Assembly (NCBI RefSeq): GCF_021044625.1
Contig: NZ_CP087999.1
Coordinates: forward strand, 5,043,001-5,107,000
DNA from: Geomonas sp. RF6
GTDB taxonomy: Bacteria; Desulfobacterota; Desulfuromonadia; Geobacterales; Geobacteraceae
DNA: 64,000 nt
Reading direction: 5' to 3'
Shown: in pieces, positions 35,257-44,628 of the stretch
How positions within the stretch are numbered: the stretch's first letter is position 1
Layout: every line of letters begins with the position of its first letter
The notes under the pieces: model-generated
Told to the model about the DNA's origin: nothing
What the model saw: only the letters and a program-made list of their open reading frames with translations
The model's database searches: none
Program-made: the position numbers and the translations under genes

Positions 35257-36195
35257 TCACAGCCCCAATGCAGCACGCGTTGCCGGACCGACCATGCCGT
35301 CAACCGCCAGCCCCTTCGACTCCTGGAACTTCTTTACCAGCGCCTCGGTGAAGGGGCCGTAGACTCCGTCACCGCCATTGGCGAAGCCGTGCGTGCTCAA
35401 TGCTTCCTGCACCTTCAGCACCTCCGGGCCGCGCAGATACGGGGTGGTCAGGTACAGTACCTTTCCGGGGAGAGGATCGCACGGATCGACAGCCGACGCC
35501 CGTACCACCGGCATGGTATCCTCCAGCGTCTCGGTTGAGATCACCACGCCGCGCACCGTAAGCGGCAGAGGAAGCTCCCACTGATCGCGCTCGATCAGGC
35601 GGAAAAAAGCCTGCGGGCGGTACACCGTGGTGGGAAGGGGCGGTTTCAGCCGGGAAAGCCACTCCTCCCGCGCCTTCACATAGCGCGCGATCCAGGTTTT
35701 CTCGTCGACGTCCCTGTCTCCGATCGTCGCCCCGACCAGGGAGACGATGCGGTTGAAGCCCCCCTGGATGAAACTGTCATAGATAACCGTCTGCCCAAGC
35801 GGTGTCAGGACCCCTCGCCCGCTCGCGGCCCGAAGGGCAGGCTCGAAGAAATGGGCGTCGAAGAAGCGGTCCTGCTCGTCTCTCATAACCGGGTCCTCCC
35901 CTGCCTCCCGCAAGAGGGTGCGCAGGTGCATGTCGGAATCGAGCGCGATGTTGCACTGGGCGAGGTCCCGGAGGTAGGGTCGCAGATCCTCCGAGTAGAG
36001 GGCGTCGGGTCGGGAACAGTAAGACTTGACGAGGACAAAGAGGTTTCCGCTGCCGAGAGTCGTCTGGCTGCGCCCGTAGGTCAGATGCCCCTCGTCCCCT
36101 TTCAGAACCGCCACCGCCCCGTAGTCACCGTGCACTCGCCCGCTCTCGAATATATTGACGATTGCCTGTGCGGTCTTTTTCTGCAGCTCGTTCAT
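35257..36195 (-). CDS. GH46 chitosanase-like protein with C-terminal peptidoglycan-binding domain
   Basis: 312 aa. The N-terminal 230 residues fit the chitosanase/GH46 lysozyme-like fold: AIVNIFESGRVHGDYGAVAV with the candidate catalytic Glu, then LKGDEGHLTYGRSQTTLGSG with the candidate Asp. The C-terminal 65 residues are a PG_binding_1 domain (VLKVQEALSTHGF...DGVYGPFTEALVKKFQ...GLAVDGMVGPATR). No signal peptide is visible. GGAGG lies upstream of the ATG. It heads the operon with LivK-like and putA genes (22-bp gaps), and a REP array begins only 26 bp upstream of its start. Confidence 0.75.
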   Translation of the reverse strand: MNELQKKTAQAIVNIFESGRVHGDYGAVAVLKGDEGHLTYGRSQTTLGSGNLFVLVKSYCSRPDALYSEDLRPYLRDLAQCNIALDSDMHLRTLLREAGEDPVMRDEQDRFFDAHFFEPALRAASGRGVLTPLGQTVIYDSFIQGGFNRIVSLVGATIGDRDVDEKTWIARYVKAREEWLSRLKPPLPTTVYRPQAFFRLIERDQWELPLPLTVRGVVISTETLEDTMPVVRASAVDPCDPLPGKVLYLTTPYLRGPEVLKVQEALSTHGFANGGDGVYGPFTEALVKKFQESKGLAVDGMVGPATRAALGL

Positions 36196-36221
36196 AGAGC
36201 CCCTCCAGCAGGCGCTTGATT

Positions 36222-36784
36222 GTAGGCCGGAATAAGCGGTAGCGTTTCCGGCAATCGCTCCGCCTTGCTGAGTCTGTGGACTGCCGGGAACGCCTGCGGC
36301 TTATCCCGGCCTACATGGACGCTGCCTCCGAGCCTCACTCCATCCCTGCCCTGTTCCTTATACGGAGACGCGGAGCTGACATTGTAGGCCGGAATAAGCG
36401 GAGCGTTTCCGGCATTCGCTGCCGCGCGGCTGCGTCTGTGGTGGACTGCCGGGAACGCCTGCGGCTTATCCCGGCCTACATGGACGCTGCCCTCGGAGCC
36501 TCACCCTATCCCCACCCTGCTCCAGGCGCTGACATTGTAGGGCGGAATAAGCGGAGCGTCTCCGGCATTCGCTGCCGCGCGGCTGAGTCTGTGGTGGACT
36601 GCCGGGAACGCCTGCGGCTTATCCCGGCCTACATGGACGTTACCCCGGAGGCTCACCCTATCCCCACCCTGCTCCAGGCGCTGACATTGTAGGCCGGAAT
36701 AAGCGGAGCGTTTCCGGCATTCGCTGCCGCGCGGCTGCGTCTGTGGTGGACTGCCGGGAACGCCTGCGGCTTATCCCGGCCTAC
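36222..36784. repeat. Array of four REP/BIME-like palindromic units
   Basis: Units at 36222-36314, 36384-36479, 36537-36632 and 36689-36784. Each starts GTAGGCCGGAATAAGCGG and ends CGGCTTATCCCGGCCTAC, so the ends pair as a long imperfect stem. The inside has GTTTCCGGCA...TGCCGGGAAC, a second pairing stem. Spacers also share sequence (GGACGCTGCC...GCGCTGACATT), giving a 152-162-bp period. Together they fill 36196-36868 between the 710-aa gene and the GH46-like gene; no gene lies there. Confidence 0.93.
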
Positions 36785-36868
36785 ATGGATGCTACACCCC
36801 ACCTCACCATATCCACCCTTTTCCTCCCGTTGAATGGAGGGCAGCTTCGCGGCGTCGTAACGTGCGCC

Positions 36869-39001
36869 CTATCCCGCTGCCGTTGCCGGCGCCTCCACTT
36901 CCTGCCCCCTCTTCACGCTGCTCTGGGCGGAGGCGGGGGGGACTGTGAAACTCAGGTCCGCCTTCTGCCCGTCCGGATTGATGATGGTGAAGGTCTTCTT
37001 CCCGGTGCTCGACATCCCGAACCAGCGCTTGTACTTCTGGAAATCGGGCCCCTCCAGCTCCGCCGGATCTATCAACAGCCTGAGTACCCGCCCGAGTGTC
37101 GGATCCTCCTGCTCCCGGATCACTACCTCCGGAGCGCGGTGCCCCTGGTCGTTTTTCCTGAGCATCCTGAAAGGCAACTCGTCGCCGTCGATCTCTATAA
37201 TCCCCTCCGACGAAAGATTCCTCCCGCGCAGCTCAACCGATCTGGTGAAATTGAGCACCCCTTTCTCCTGCAGCCGCGGCGCCTTCGCAAGGGAGACGGC
37301 GGCGGAGACCGCAGCGGCAAGCTCCTGCACGGCGGCCGCTGCCTCCTGTGCGATCTCGGCGGCACGCGCCCCTCCGGCTGTGGCTGCGGACCTCAGATAC
37401 CCTTCCGCCGCTGTCTGTGCAGCGGCGTCCGCGGTGAGCCGCTTCTCCTTCAGAGTCTCCACCAGAGCGCCGACATCGGACGCGGTCTTTGTCTCCGAGG
37501 CCGCGGCAACCGCCTCCTTCAGCGCATTTACCGCGGCCAGCGACCCGGCGGGGACCTCCTTCAGTTCTGCGAGAGACGCTTCCGCCACCGCGACGGCATT
37601 GGCGATATTTGGCGGCGGTGCAGGGGGAGGTGTGGCGGCATTGGAAAGTGCCTCATCGGACTCGGCTGGCGAGATGGAAATCTCGTTTATGACCGGCCCA
37701 GGTTTCCGCGCAAGCTTCCCTCCCAGGTAGCCGACGGCGCTCAGTCCCATGAGGTACAGCATCCCGTCCGGAACCGGGTCGAGTTCGCGAATCGCCCCCG
37801 GCGGATGCTGCACGACAGAGAGGCAGAAGATGCCGACGCCAAAGAGGGTCCACACCAGCATCTGCACCCGCTCCGGCGCTGCCACTCCGCCGCTGGTGAC
37901 AAAATCCCCGAGGCTCGGATTCTCCGTCCCCGACCCCTTCGGCCCACGCACGTTCGTCACCAGCTGGGCGCCGACCGATGTCCCCGCGCCTATGGCGATG
38001 ATCCCCGGCAGCGTCCCCGGGATGTCGGGCCAGGACTGCTGCTGCACGAGGACACGACTGATGACGAGATAGCCGTAGCCAAAGAGAGCGGCAAGGGTCC
38101 AGAGGTAGAACTGCAACTTGGAGAGGCTGTAGGTATCGGTTTCCGGGTCGAGAAAGAGCGCCTTCAGCGGAGTGTAGCGCCCATTTTTAGGCTGATCGGA
38201 GATGAAGCGGTAGATGAGGGCAACGACGACAAGGGCGAGGAGACCGGCACCTATCCCGGCGGCTATGGCGACGGGCGTGGCGCCCCAGCGGTACACGGTG
38301 AAACGCTGCACCTCGGTGGTGAGTTCTCCCTGCTTTACTGCCAGCCGCAGCGTCCCGTCGCGCGGGACGGGGACGCGACACAGCTCGATCCTTTCCGGCG
38401 ACAAGACGCTGCCGTGAATGACATTTGGGGATGGATGTGCGGGATCCGGTTCGGGGAGGGTGCAGCCGTCCCAATGCACCTCCTGCGTCTGTCCGTTGAT
38501 GATGATCTCGTTGTCTTGCGGCCTCTGGGTCAAAAACCCTCTGCCGCGCAGCGAAAGGCGCGCCGTCTTCAGCTTTGGCACCTTCCGGTCCGGCACCCAC
38601 ACTGTCTCCGCCTCGTAGCTCCCTTCCGGGTCGAAGGGAAAAAGCCTCACCTCCCATTTGGGAGCCGGAACGACATGCAAGAGGTCGCAGGCGTGGAAGC
38701 CGCGCCCCCCCAGGGTTACCGTTACCGCATATTGGCCGAGTGAGAGATCGTCGGGGAGGGTGTAGTCGAGGGTGCCGTTGCTGACTTTTACTGCCTTTGG
38801 ACCGTAGGAGCGCCCGCCTCTCAAGTAAATGGTGCCTTCTTTGTCAGACGTGGCGTTCTCAACAGTCACTCTCAAGGTACTGCCGCGCATGATCTCAGTC
38901 TGGCTGAGCGTGACAGGGCAAAGATCTGCTCCTCGTACTGACGGAGCTGTTGTTGTGAGGAGGAGGCAAAAGATCAGATACGGGAAGTGACGCATCCACA
39001 T
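36869..39001 (-). CDS. Large membrane protein of unknown function with Ig-like flanking domains
   Basis: 710 aa. A signal peptide (about 1-24, ending VRGA) leads to a beta-rich extracytoplasmic region of about 210 residues. Hydrophobic segments follow near 243-266, 295-320, 330-350, 378-398 and 412-430. Then come a Pro/Ala-rich linker and an alanine-rich, probably coiled-coil stretch (about 450-575). A final beta domain (GVLNFTRSVELRGRNLSSEGIIEI) resembles an IPT/Ig-like fold. No enzyme motif seen and no family recognised. It stands alone, with the REP array downstream and a GC-rich repeat before glnB. Confidence 0.75.
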   Translation of the reverse strand: MWMRHFPYLIFCLLLTTTAPSVRGADLCPVTLSQTEIMRGSTLRVTVENATSDKEGTIYLRGGRSYGPKAVKVSNGTLDYTLPDDLSLGQYAVTVTLGGRGFHACDLLHVVPAPKWEVRLFPFDPEGSYEAETVWVPDRKVPKLKTARLSLRGRGFLTQRPQDNEIIINGQTQEVHWDGCTLPEPDPAHPSPNVIHGSVLSPERIELCRVPVPRDGTLRLAVKQGELTTEVQRFTVYRWGATPVAIAAGIGAGLLALVVVALIYRFISDQPKNGRYTPLKALFLDPETDTYSLSKLQFYLWTLAALFGYGYLVISRVLVQQQSWPDIPGTLPGIIAIGAGTSVGAQLVTNVRGPKGSGTENPSLGDFVTSGGVAAPERVQMLVWTLFGVGIFCLSVVQHPPGAIRELDPVPDGMLYLMGLSAVGYLGGKLARKPGPVINEISISPAESDEALSNAATPPPAPPPNIANAVAVAEASLAELKEVPAGSLAAVNALKEAVAAASETKTASDVGALVETLKEKRLTADAAAQTAAEGYLRSAATAGGARAAEIAQEAAAAVQELAAAVSAAVSLAKAPRLQEKGVLNFTRSVELRGRNLSSEGIIEIDGDELPFRMLRKNDQGHRAPEVVIREQEDPTLGRVLRLLIDPAELEGPDFQKYKRWFGMSSTGKKTFTIINPDGQKADLSFTVPPASAQSSVKRGQEVEAPATAAG

Positions 39002-39232
39002 GTGCAGTTTCCCTCCTGATTCTACAGATCATAGCAGTGCTCCGGGTGGAAGGATGACATAAAGCTCCTGTGGACCCTCCACCGTTAGCCAATGCCAATT
39101 ATACACAAGACTCGATAAAGGAAAGTCGAAAGGGAAGAGGATCCAGAGCAGGTGGGCCAGCCGTGGGATGAGAGGACAAAAAGGTGGTCGGGGGTGGATG
39201 CGCGGGTGGGGACAGGGAGAGTCGCTACAAAC
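39002..39232. other. Upstream region of the 710-aa gene
   Basis: Together with the repeat at 39233-39344 this makes a 356-bp stretch without a gene. Nothing beyond ordinary intergenic sequence is seen in the first 230 bases. Confidence 0.5.
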
Positions 39233-39344
39233 GTCCCCTCCCCCTTTGCGGGGGAGGGACAGGGTGGGGGGGAAGGTGCCACCGGATCAGAAGATGCCGG
39301 CTTCACCTACCCCCTGTCCCCCTCCCGTCAAGGGAGGGGGCAGG
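39233..39344 (+). repeat. GC-rich palindromic repeat element (type B)
   Basis: About 110 bp: a left hairpin (CCCCTCCCC-CTTTGC-GGGGGAGGG), then ACAGGGTGGGGGGGAAGG, a variable centre, CTTCACC, and a right hairpin (CCCCCTCCC-GTCAA-GGGAGGGGG). It aligns along its length with the reverse complement of 57755-57868. It lies between the glnB stop and the upstream region of the 710-aa gene. Confidence 0.8.
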
Positions 39345-39357
39345 TCATGGTGAGGCG

Positions 39358-39699
<342 letters not shown>

Positions 39700-39723
39700 C
39701 TACCTCCGTCTAAACTATTGCCG

Positions 39724-40941
39724 CTACTTTATCGAGTCCTCGGGGTAGGCATCGATATGGTGGATGGAAAGGTCGGGGCCGGCGAATTCGTCTTCCTGGC
39801 TCAGGCGTATGCCGACGGTTTTGTTGAGTAGCGTGTAGACGACGAAGCCGCTCACCAGTGCAAAGACAAGGGCGGTGACGCTGCCGAGGAGCTGCGAGAC
39901 GAAGCTCACCCCGCCCATGCCGCCGAGTTCCTTGTAACCGAAAATACCCGCGGCAATCCCGCCCCAGGTGCCGCAAATGCCATGCAAAGGCCAGACGCCG
40001 AGGACGTCGTCTATCCGGAGCTTGAACTGCTCCATCTCGAAGCCGTACACGAAGATCACCGCGGCGATCCCGCCGGTCAGGAAGGCTGCCAGCGGGTGCA
40101 TCAGGTCGCTACCGGCGCATACGGCAATCAGCCCGGCGAGGGCGCCGTTGTGGATGAAGCCCGGGTCGTTCTTGCTGACCACCAGGGCAAAGAGGACGCC
40201 GCCGACCATGGCGAGCAGCGAATTTACCGCCACGAGTCCCGAGATCGCCTGCAGATGCCCCGCGCTCATCACGTTGAAGCCGAACCAACCCACGGCGAGG
40301 ATCCAGGAACCGAGCGCCAGGAAGGGGATGTTGCTGATCGGGAGAGGGTGATTTTTGCCGCCGCGGAAACGGTCGGCGCGGGCGCCGAGGATCAGCACCG
40401 CCGGGAGCGCCAGCCAGCCGCCGATGGAGTGCACCACCACGGAGCCTGCGTAGTCGTGGAACTCCGCACCACCGATGCTCTTGAAGATCCCCTGCAGGAT
40501 GGAGGCGTTTTTCCCCCAGATGAAGGACTCGAAAAGCGGATAGACGAGGCCGGCGAAAATGGCGCCTGCGACCACCTGCGGCCAGAACTTCGCGCGCTCG
40601 GCAATGCCGCCCGAGATGATGGCGGGGATGCAGGCGGCAAAGCACAGGAGGAAGAAGAAGTGCACCAGATCGTACCCCTGGGCACCCATCAGTTCGTTGG
40701 CGGGTTTCAGAAAGGAGATGCCGTAGGCTATGGGGAAGCCGACGAGGAAGTAGACGACTGTCGACACGGACCAGTCGGACAGGATCTTCACGAAGGCGTT
40801 GACCTGACTCTTCTTGCGAACGGTACCGACTTCAAGAAAGGCAAAACCGGCGTGCATGGCAAAAACCATGACCGCCCCAAGCATCAGAAACAGCACGTCC
40901 GTGCTGCTCCCCAAGTTAGCTGCCGTTGATACAGCATCCAT
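39724..40941 (-). CDS. amtB: Ammonium transporter (Amt/Mep/Rh family)
   Basis: A 405-aa inner-membrane ammonium channel with about 11 hydrophobic helices. It has FLEVGTVRKKSQVNAFVK, the Amt signature region DYAGSVVVHSIGGWLALPA, and HPLAAFLTGGIAAVIFVYG. I chose the ATG at 40941 because GGAGG lies 8 nt upstream; an in-frame ATG 15 nt earlier has no such site. It is paired with glnB downstream and preceded by a -24/-12 promoter, so it is probably induced in nitrogen limitation through a sigma54 activator. Confidence 0.95.
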   Translation of the reverse strand: MDAVSTAANLGSSTDVLFLMLGAVMVFAMHAGFAFLEVGTVRKKSQVNAFVKILSDWSVSTVVYFLVGFPIAYGISFLKPANELMGAQGYDLVHFFFLLCFAACIPAIISGGIAERAKFWPQVVAGAIFAGLVYPLFESFIWGKNASILQGIFKSIGGAEFHDYAGSVVVHSIGGWLALPAVLILGARADRFRGGKNHPLPISNIPFLALGSWILAVGWFGFNVMSAGHLQAISGLVAVNSLLAMVGGVLFALVVSKNDPGFIHNGALAGLIAVCAGSDLMHPLAAFLTGGIAAVIFVYGFEMEQFKLRIDDVLGVWPLHGICGTWGGIAAGIFGYKELGGMGGVSFVSQLLGSVTALVFALVSGFVVYTLLNKTVGIRLSQEDEFAGPDLSIHHIDAYPEDSIK

Positions 40942-41049
40942 CCAAAATACCTCCATTGGTATAGGTTTTTCCCGTCGTTGGGAAAGACGATTCGGATCTG
41001 CTTATGAATTCCGCAGCGCGTGAGCGTCGCCGCGAAGTGCCCGCTTTTA

Positions 41050-41065
41050 TGCAACTTACCTGCCA
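41050..41065 (-). promoter_or_regulatory. sigma54 promoter of amtB-glnB
   Basis: Minus-strand TGGCAGGTAAGTTGCA: TGGCA at -24, TTGCA at -12, exactly 10 nt between GG and GC. It lies about 110 bp before the amtB start and fits nitrogen control. Confidence 0.8.
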
Positions 41066-41363
41066 CTTAATGAGGCCCGTACCTGAGGCGTATTGCACAA
41101 TAAAGTCAGCCACTTGCATCCATAGCGACGATTGATTACAGAGAGTTAACAGTATTGAGCATAGAAAGTAGGCAGAGGGGTGCCTCGATGCCGCTTTTTT
41201 AGGCAGAGGGATCGGTCAGGCGTGTGGGAACAGCTGTAAAGGCGGGGGTTATGGTGTAGCACGTCCCGACGGACGGGTTCTCAAGGCGAGGGACGCGAAG
41301 CGGCAGATGACTCTTTCAGCAGGGGAGATTTATGGCTCATGCGGAGGGGATATTGGTGGGGCG
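41066..41363. other. Intergenic region between amtB and the receiver gene
   Basis: About 300 bp; with the amtB leader it forms a 422-bp stretch without a gene. Enhancer sites for the sigma54 promoter would be expected here, but I could not pick out a clear NtrC-type palindrome. Confidence 0.4.
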
Positions 41364-41750
41364 CTAGCTCTGACTCTCGGCCAGGCAACCTTCGATGGCG
41401 GAGAAAAGCTTGCCGAATTCGAGCGGCTTCAGCAGGTAATGGCAACAGCCGATCTCATTGAACCTGTCGACATACCCCTTTCCGCTATAGGCGGTGATAA
41501 CGATGAGGTGGGCATCAGGAGTGATCGTTTTTATGGCGCAGGCCATCTCCAGCCCGTCCATCTCCGGCATGTTGATGTCGGTCAGCACGATGAAGGGCTT
41601 GTGCGTCTTGTACAGTTCCAGCGCCGTCCTTCCATTGTCCGCGCAGTAGGTGGTGACGTTGAACCGTCTTTGCACCGCGCTGCACAGGACCGCGCAGGCA
41701 TCATTGTCGTCTTCCACAATCAATATCGAAGCTTCACTCCCCATTGTCAT
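41364..41750 (-). CDS. Single-domain response regulator (receiver only)
   Basis: A 128-aa receiver domain: ILIVEDDND, phospho-acceptor D58 in IVLTDINMPEMDG, then VITAYSG and LLKPLEFGKLF. No output domain. It overlaps the upstream kinase gene by 4 bp (ATGA), so the kinase is its likely partner. It resembles the receiver protein at 50074-50466 (shared KHKP...VLTD-MP-DG and KLFSAIE). Confidence 0.9.
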   Translation of the reverse strand: MTMGSEASILIVEDDNDACAVLCSAVQRRFNVTTYCADNGRTALELYKTHKPFIVLTDINMPEMDGLEMACAIKTITPDAHLIVITAYSGKGYVDRFNEIGCCHYLLKPLEFGKLFSAIEGCLAESQS

Positions 41751-43396
41751 ACCTCAATGATGAATTCGGCGCCGTCGCCCACGTTGCGGGCGGTCAGGCG
41801 CCCTCCCATATTCTTCTCGATGATCGTCTTTGACATGAAGAGCCCGATCCCCGTCCCCTTACCGCTCTCCTTGGTGGTGAAGTAAGGGTCAAAGATCTTC
41901 TCCACGATCTCCTCGGGGATACCCCCTGCGTTGTCCCTGATAGAGACTACGGCCTTCCCCTTCTCCGTCACCGCGCGGACGGTTACCAGCGGGTTCCCCA
42001 CATTCCTCTCCAGGAGGACGTCTCTCGCGTTCATGAGTATGTTCAGGAGGACCTGGACATACTCATTCGGATAACCGTCTATCACCGGTGAGCCTTCAAC
42101 CGTGACCTCCATCTTTATCCTCTGGCTCCTGAAACTCTGCTCTGTCAGAGATATCGTCCTGCTGATCACCTCATCGACCTGAAAAACTGTTCGCGCCCTG
42201 TCGGGGCCGGCGAAGGTGGTGAAGTCGTTTATGGTCTGCGAAAGGTGGCCAAGGATGCGCATCGTTTTTTCGACATGCAGCTGCAGCGCGTGGCGGTCGA
42301 GGCCGCCGCAGTCGAAGTCCATGGCGAGCTGCTGAGTGATGAGGCCGACCACGTTCAGGGGCTGGCGCCACTGGTGTGCGATGTGGCTGAGCATCTCCCC
42401 CATGGCGGCCAGCCGCCCCTGCTGGATCAGCATCCGGTCCTTCTGGCGCAACTCTTCCAGAGCCTGCAACCGGTTCTCCGATTCGACCTTCAGATCGTGA
42501 AATGCACCGTGCAGCCTCTCGTTTTGCCTCTCCAGCTCCTGCCGTATCTTCTCCAGTTCCTCTGTTCTCTCCGCGACACGCAGCTCCAGCTCCTCCTGGT
42601 TTTTGTGCAGCGCCTCCTCGGCGCGCCTGCGCTGGGCGATCTCCTTTTCGAGCTCCCGGTACGACCGCTGCAGATTGGCCGCCATGCTGTCGAAGGCGTT
42701 GGATACCTCGACGAACTCGTCGTCGCCTGACATGGAAATCCGGTGCTCGAGATTCCCCGCACCGATGGTCGCGGCTCCGTCTCTGAGGGCGGCCACCCGT
42801 CGGGTAACGGTCCGGCCGACGGTCCAGCCATTGACGAAGACGGCGACGGCGAGGAGCACAATCGTGCCGGCGATGCTCCCCCCGGCCATGGTGAGAGAGG
42901 ATATCAGCTGCCTCCTCCCGGCCTGCTGCAGGTCCCGGGCGTGGATTACAGTTTCGTACGCCCTCATGATGATCTGCGTGTGCAGCCTCTCCTCCATCTC
43001 GCTATGTATGGCAGCCTGGGCAGGGGACAACGGCGCTGCGCCACTCGTCATGACGGCGGTGAAGAGCCTCTGCGTCGACTGATGGTCCTGCACCATCTCG
43101 ACGATAATTGCCTTGTCTTCCGCACGCCAGAATTTCTCTTCGGCGATGTGCAACAGTCGCCCTATCTCCTGCTGTTTGGCCAGGAGCTGGATGCGCGCCC
43201 TTTCGCTCTTGGTGCGAAGATAGTCGTCACGCAAGGTGGAGCGCTCGAAGACGGAACTCACGATGGAATCGGCGACCTCCCCCGCCTTCATCGCCCTTTC
43301 GACCTGAAAAAGCATCGACAGGAGCACAAAGACGACGAGCCCCACAGCCAGGGCGGAGATTGAGACGGTAAGATTGAGCGCCTTTCTGACCTGCAT
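41747..43396 (-). CDS. Membrane histidine kinase with HAMP domain
   Basis: 549 aa. TM1 about 10-30, a periplasmic helical sensor region about 31-165, TM2 about 168-190, HAMP about 192-245 and a long coiled coil about 245-330. The HisKA domain has MLSHIAHQWRQPLN (H341 likely phosphorylated), and the HATPase has NILMNARDVL, DNAGGIPEEI and GKGTGIGLFMSK. It starts 3 bp after the SBP gene's stop and overlaps the receiver gene by 4 bp. The arrangement suggests that the solute-binding protein feeds a signal to the kinase. Confidence 0.92.
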   Translation of the reverse strand: MQVRKALNLTVSISALAVGLVVFVLLSMLFQVERAMKAGEVADSIVSSVFERSTLRDDYLRTKSERARIQLLAKQQEIGRLLHIAEEKFWRAEDKAIIVEMVQDHQSTQRLFTAVMTSGAAPLSPAQAAIHSEMEERLHTQIIMRAYETVIHARDLQQAGRRQLISSLTMAGGSIAGTIVLLAVAVFVNGWTVGRTVTRRVAALRDGAATIGAGNLEHRISMSGDDEFVEVSNAFDSMAANLQRSYRELEKEIAQRRRAEEALHKNQEELELRVAERTEELEKIRQELERQNERLHGAFHDLKVESENRLQALEELRQKDRMLIQQGRLAAMGEMLSHIAHQWRQPLNVVGLITQQLAMDFDCGGLDRHALQLHVEKTMRILGHLSQTINDFTTFAGPDRARTVFQVDEVISRTISLTEQSFRSQRIKMEVTVEGSPVIDGYPNEYVQVLLNILMNARDVLLERNVGNPLVTVRAVTEKGKAVVSIRDNAGGIPEEIVEKIFDPYFTTKESGKGTGIGLFMSKTIIEKNMGGRLTARNVGDGAEFIIEV

Positions 43397-43399
43397 CTT

Positions 43400-44419
43400 T
43401 TACCTCAGTATCTTTACCGCCTGGGGCTGGATCGCATCGAGCCCGCCCAGGTACAGGTTGTTCAGGTAGTTGGGGAGAGAGGCGCCGGGAACACCTCTGC
43501 CGGCCGCCCAGCGTGATTCATCCTCCAGCGCCAGTACCAGCGACTGGTCCAGAGTGACGCGGAAGGCCCCGCTCCAGGAGGATCTGATGACATCTACCGC
43601 GAATCCCGTCTGCTCCGCGACGCTTTCCTGCGCCTGCGCCGGCTCGCTCCTTACATACTCCTGCGCGCGCAGCAGCCCCCGGAGTACCTTGCGCACGACT
43701 TCCGGATTCTTCTGTACGTATGCGCTTCGCCCCACGACGGTGAACATTTCCCTGTAGATATCCTCGTCATAGAAGACCACCGCGCCCTCCCCGAGCCTCC
43801 GACGCGCCATTACCACATACGGATCGAAGGCGGCGACGGCATCGGCACTGCCGCTGGCAAGGGCATCGACCAGGGCATCCGGCTTCATGTCGACGATCTT
43901 CACCTCCTCCAGCGGGATGCCGTTGGAGACGAGAAAGACATCGAGAAAGAAGTGCGCCGTCGTTCCAAGAGGAACGGCGATTGTCTTCCCCCTCAGCCCG
44001 TACGGCGTGCGCACCCCGCTCCCCTTCCTCGTCACCACCGCGTGGCTCTTCCCGGAACTGTGGATGGTGGCGATTACGGAGACTTTCTGACCGTGCATAA
44101 CTGCAAACATAACCGGGGTCTCAGCCACCGTGGCAAAGTCCGCGGTGCTGTCGATTACAGCCTGCAACGCAGGTTTGCCGTAGGCAAATCTCAACGGGAC
44201 TATCTCCAGCCCCTCCTGCGCAAAGAACCCGCGCGCCTGTGCAACCTGGGCAAGAGCGGCGTAGGGGAGCGAGCTGAAGGCAACAGTCACCCGCTGAGAG
44301 GGGGGTCGGGGCTTAACGTGAACGGAGCGGTATCAGATGGCGAGGGCGAGCAGAGCCAAAAGAAGCAGGGGGACGATGAAACGCAACGGACGGAGCGCGG
44401 GGGATGGCGGCTGGTTCAT
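43400..44419 (-). pseudogene. NrtA/SsuA-type solute-binding protein gene interrupted by an in-frame TGA
   Basis: The body (44290-43400) encodes 296 residues of an NMT1/SsuA-like periplasmic binding fold: VTVAFSSLPYAALAQVAQAR, LRFAYGKPALQAVIDSTADF and LRGKTIAVPLGTTAHFFLD. It lacks a signal peptide. Directly upstream and in the same frame an ATG at 44419 opens MNQPPSPALRPLRFIVPL followed by LLLALLALAI, a typical export signal. It ends in TGA at 44335-44333, and the frame continues YRSVHVKPRPPSQR into the body. A single base change (TGG to TGA) would explain this. The internal GTG at 44290 has no ribosome binding site. It could instead be a sequencing error. The kinase and receiver follow. Confidence 0.7.
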
Positions 44420-44559
44420 CGACACCTGTCTCTGAAAAGGATGAAGTAGCCCGGGAGCGGTACTGGCTGTAGAGTGATAGATTCTCTCACATGACAGTGA
44501 AGCACACTCATACAACGGGGGTAAAGTGAGTACAATACATGAAATTCTACAAATAACAA

Positions 44560-44584
44560 GAGCCGGCGAAAATTTCGTCGGCTC
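44560..44584 (-). terminator. Probable terminator after glgX
   Basis: GAGCCGGCGAAA against TTTCGTCGGCTC with one G-T wobble; on the minus strand it is followed by TTGTTATTTG. It lies 45 bp after the glgX stop. The T-tract is weak. Confidence 0.5.
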
Positions 44585-44628
44585 CGTCCTCATCTGATCC
44601 AGAAAAATCCCCGCGACTCCCACTCTTT

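Noticed and set aside
36222-36784. Repeat array as a CRISPR
   Set aside because: Units are 93-96 bp long palindromes with similar spacers and no cas genes nearby; they fit REP/BIME elements.
44333-44335. TGA as a selenocysteine codon
   Set aside because: It lies at the end of a signal sequence, where selenocysteine has no known role, and I saw no clear SECIS-type hairpin just after it.
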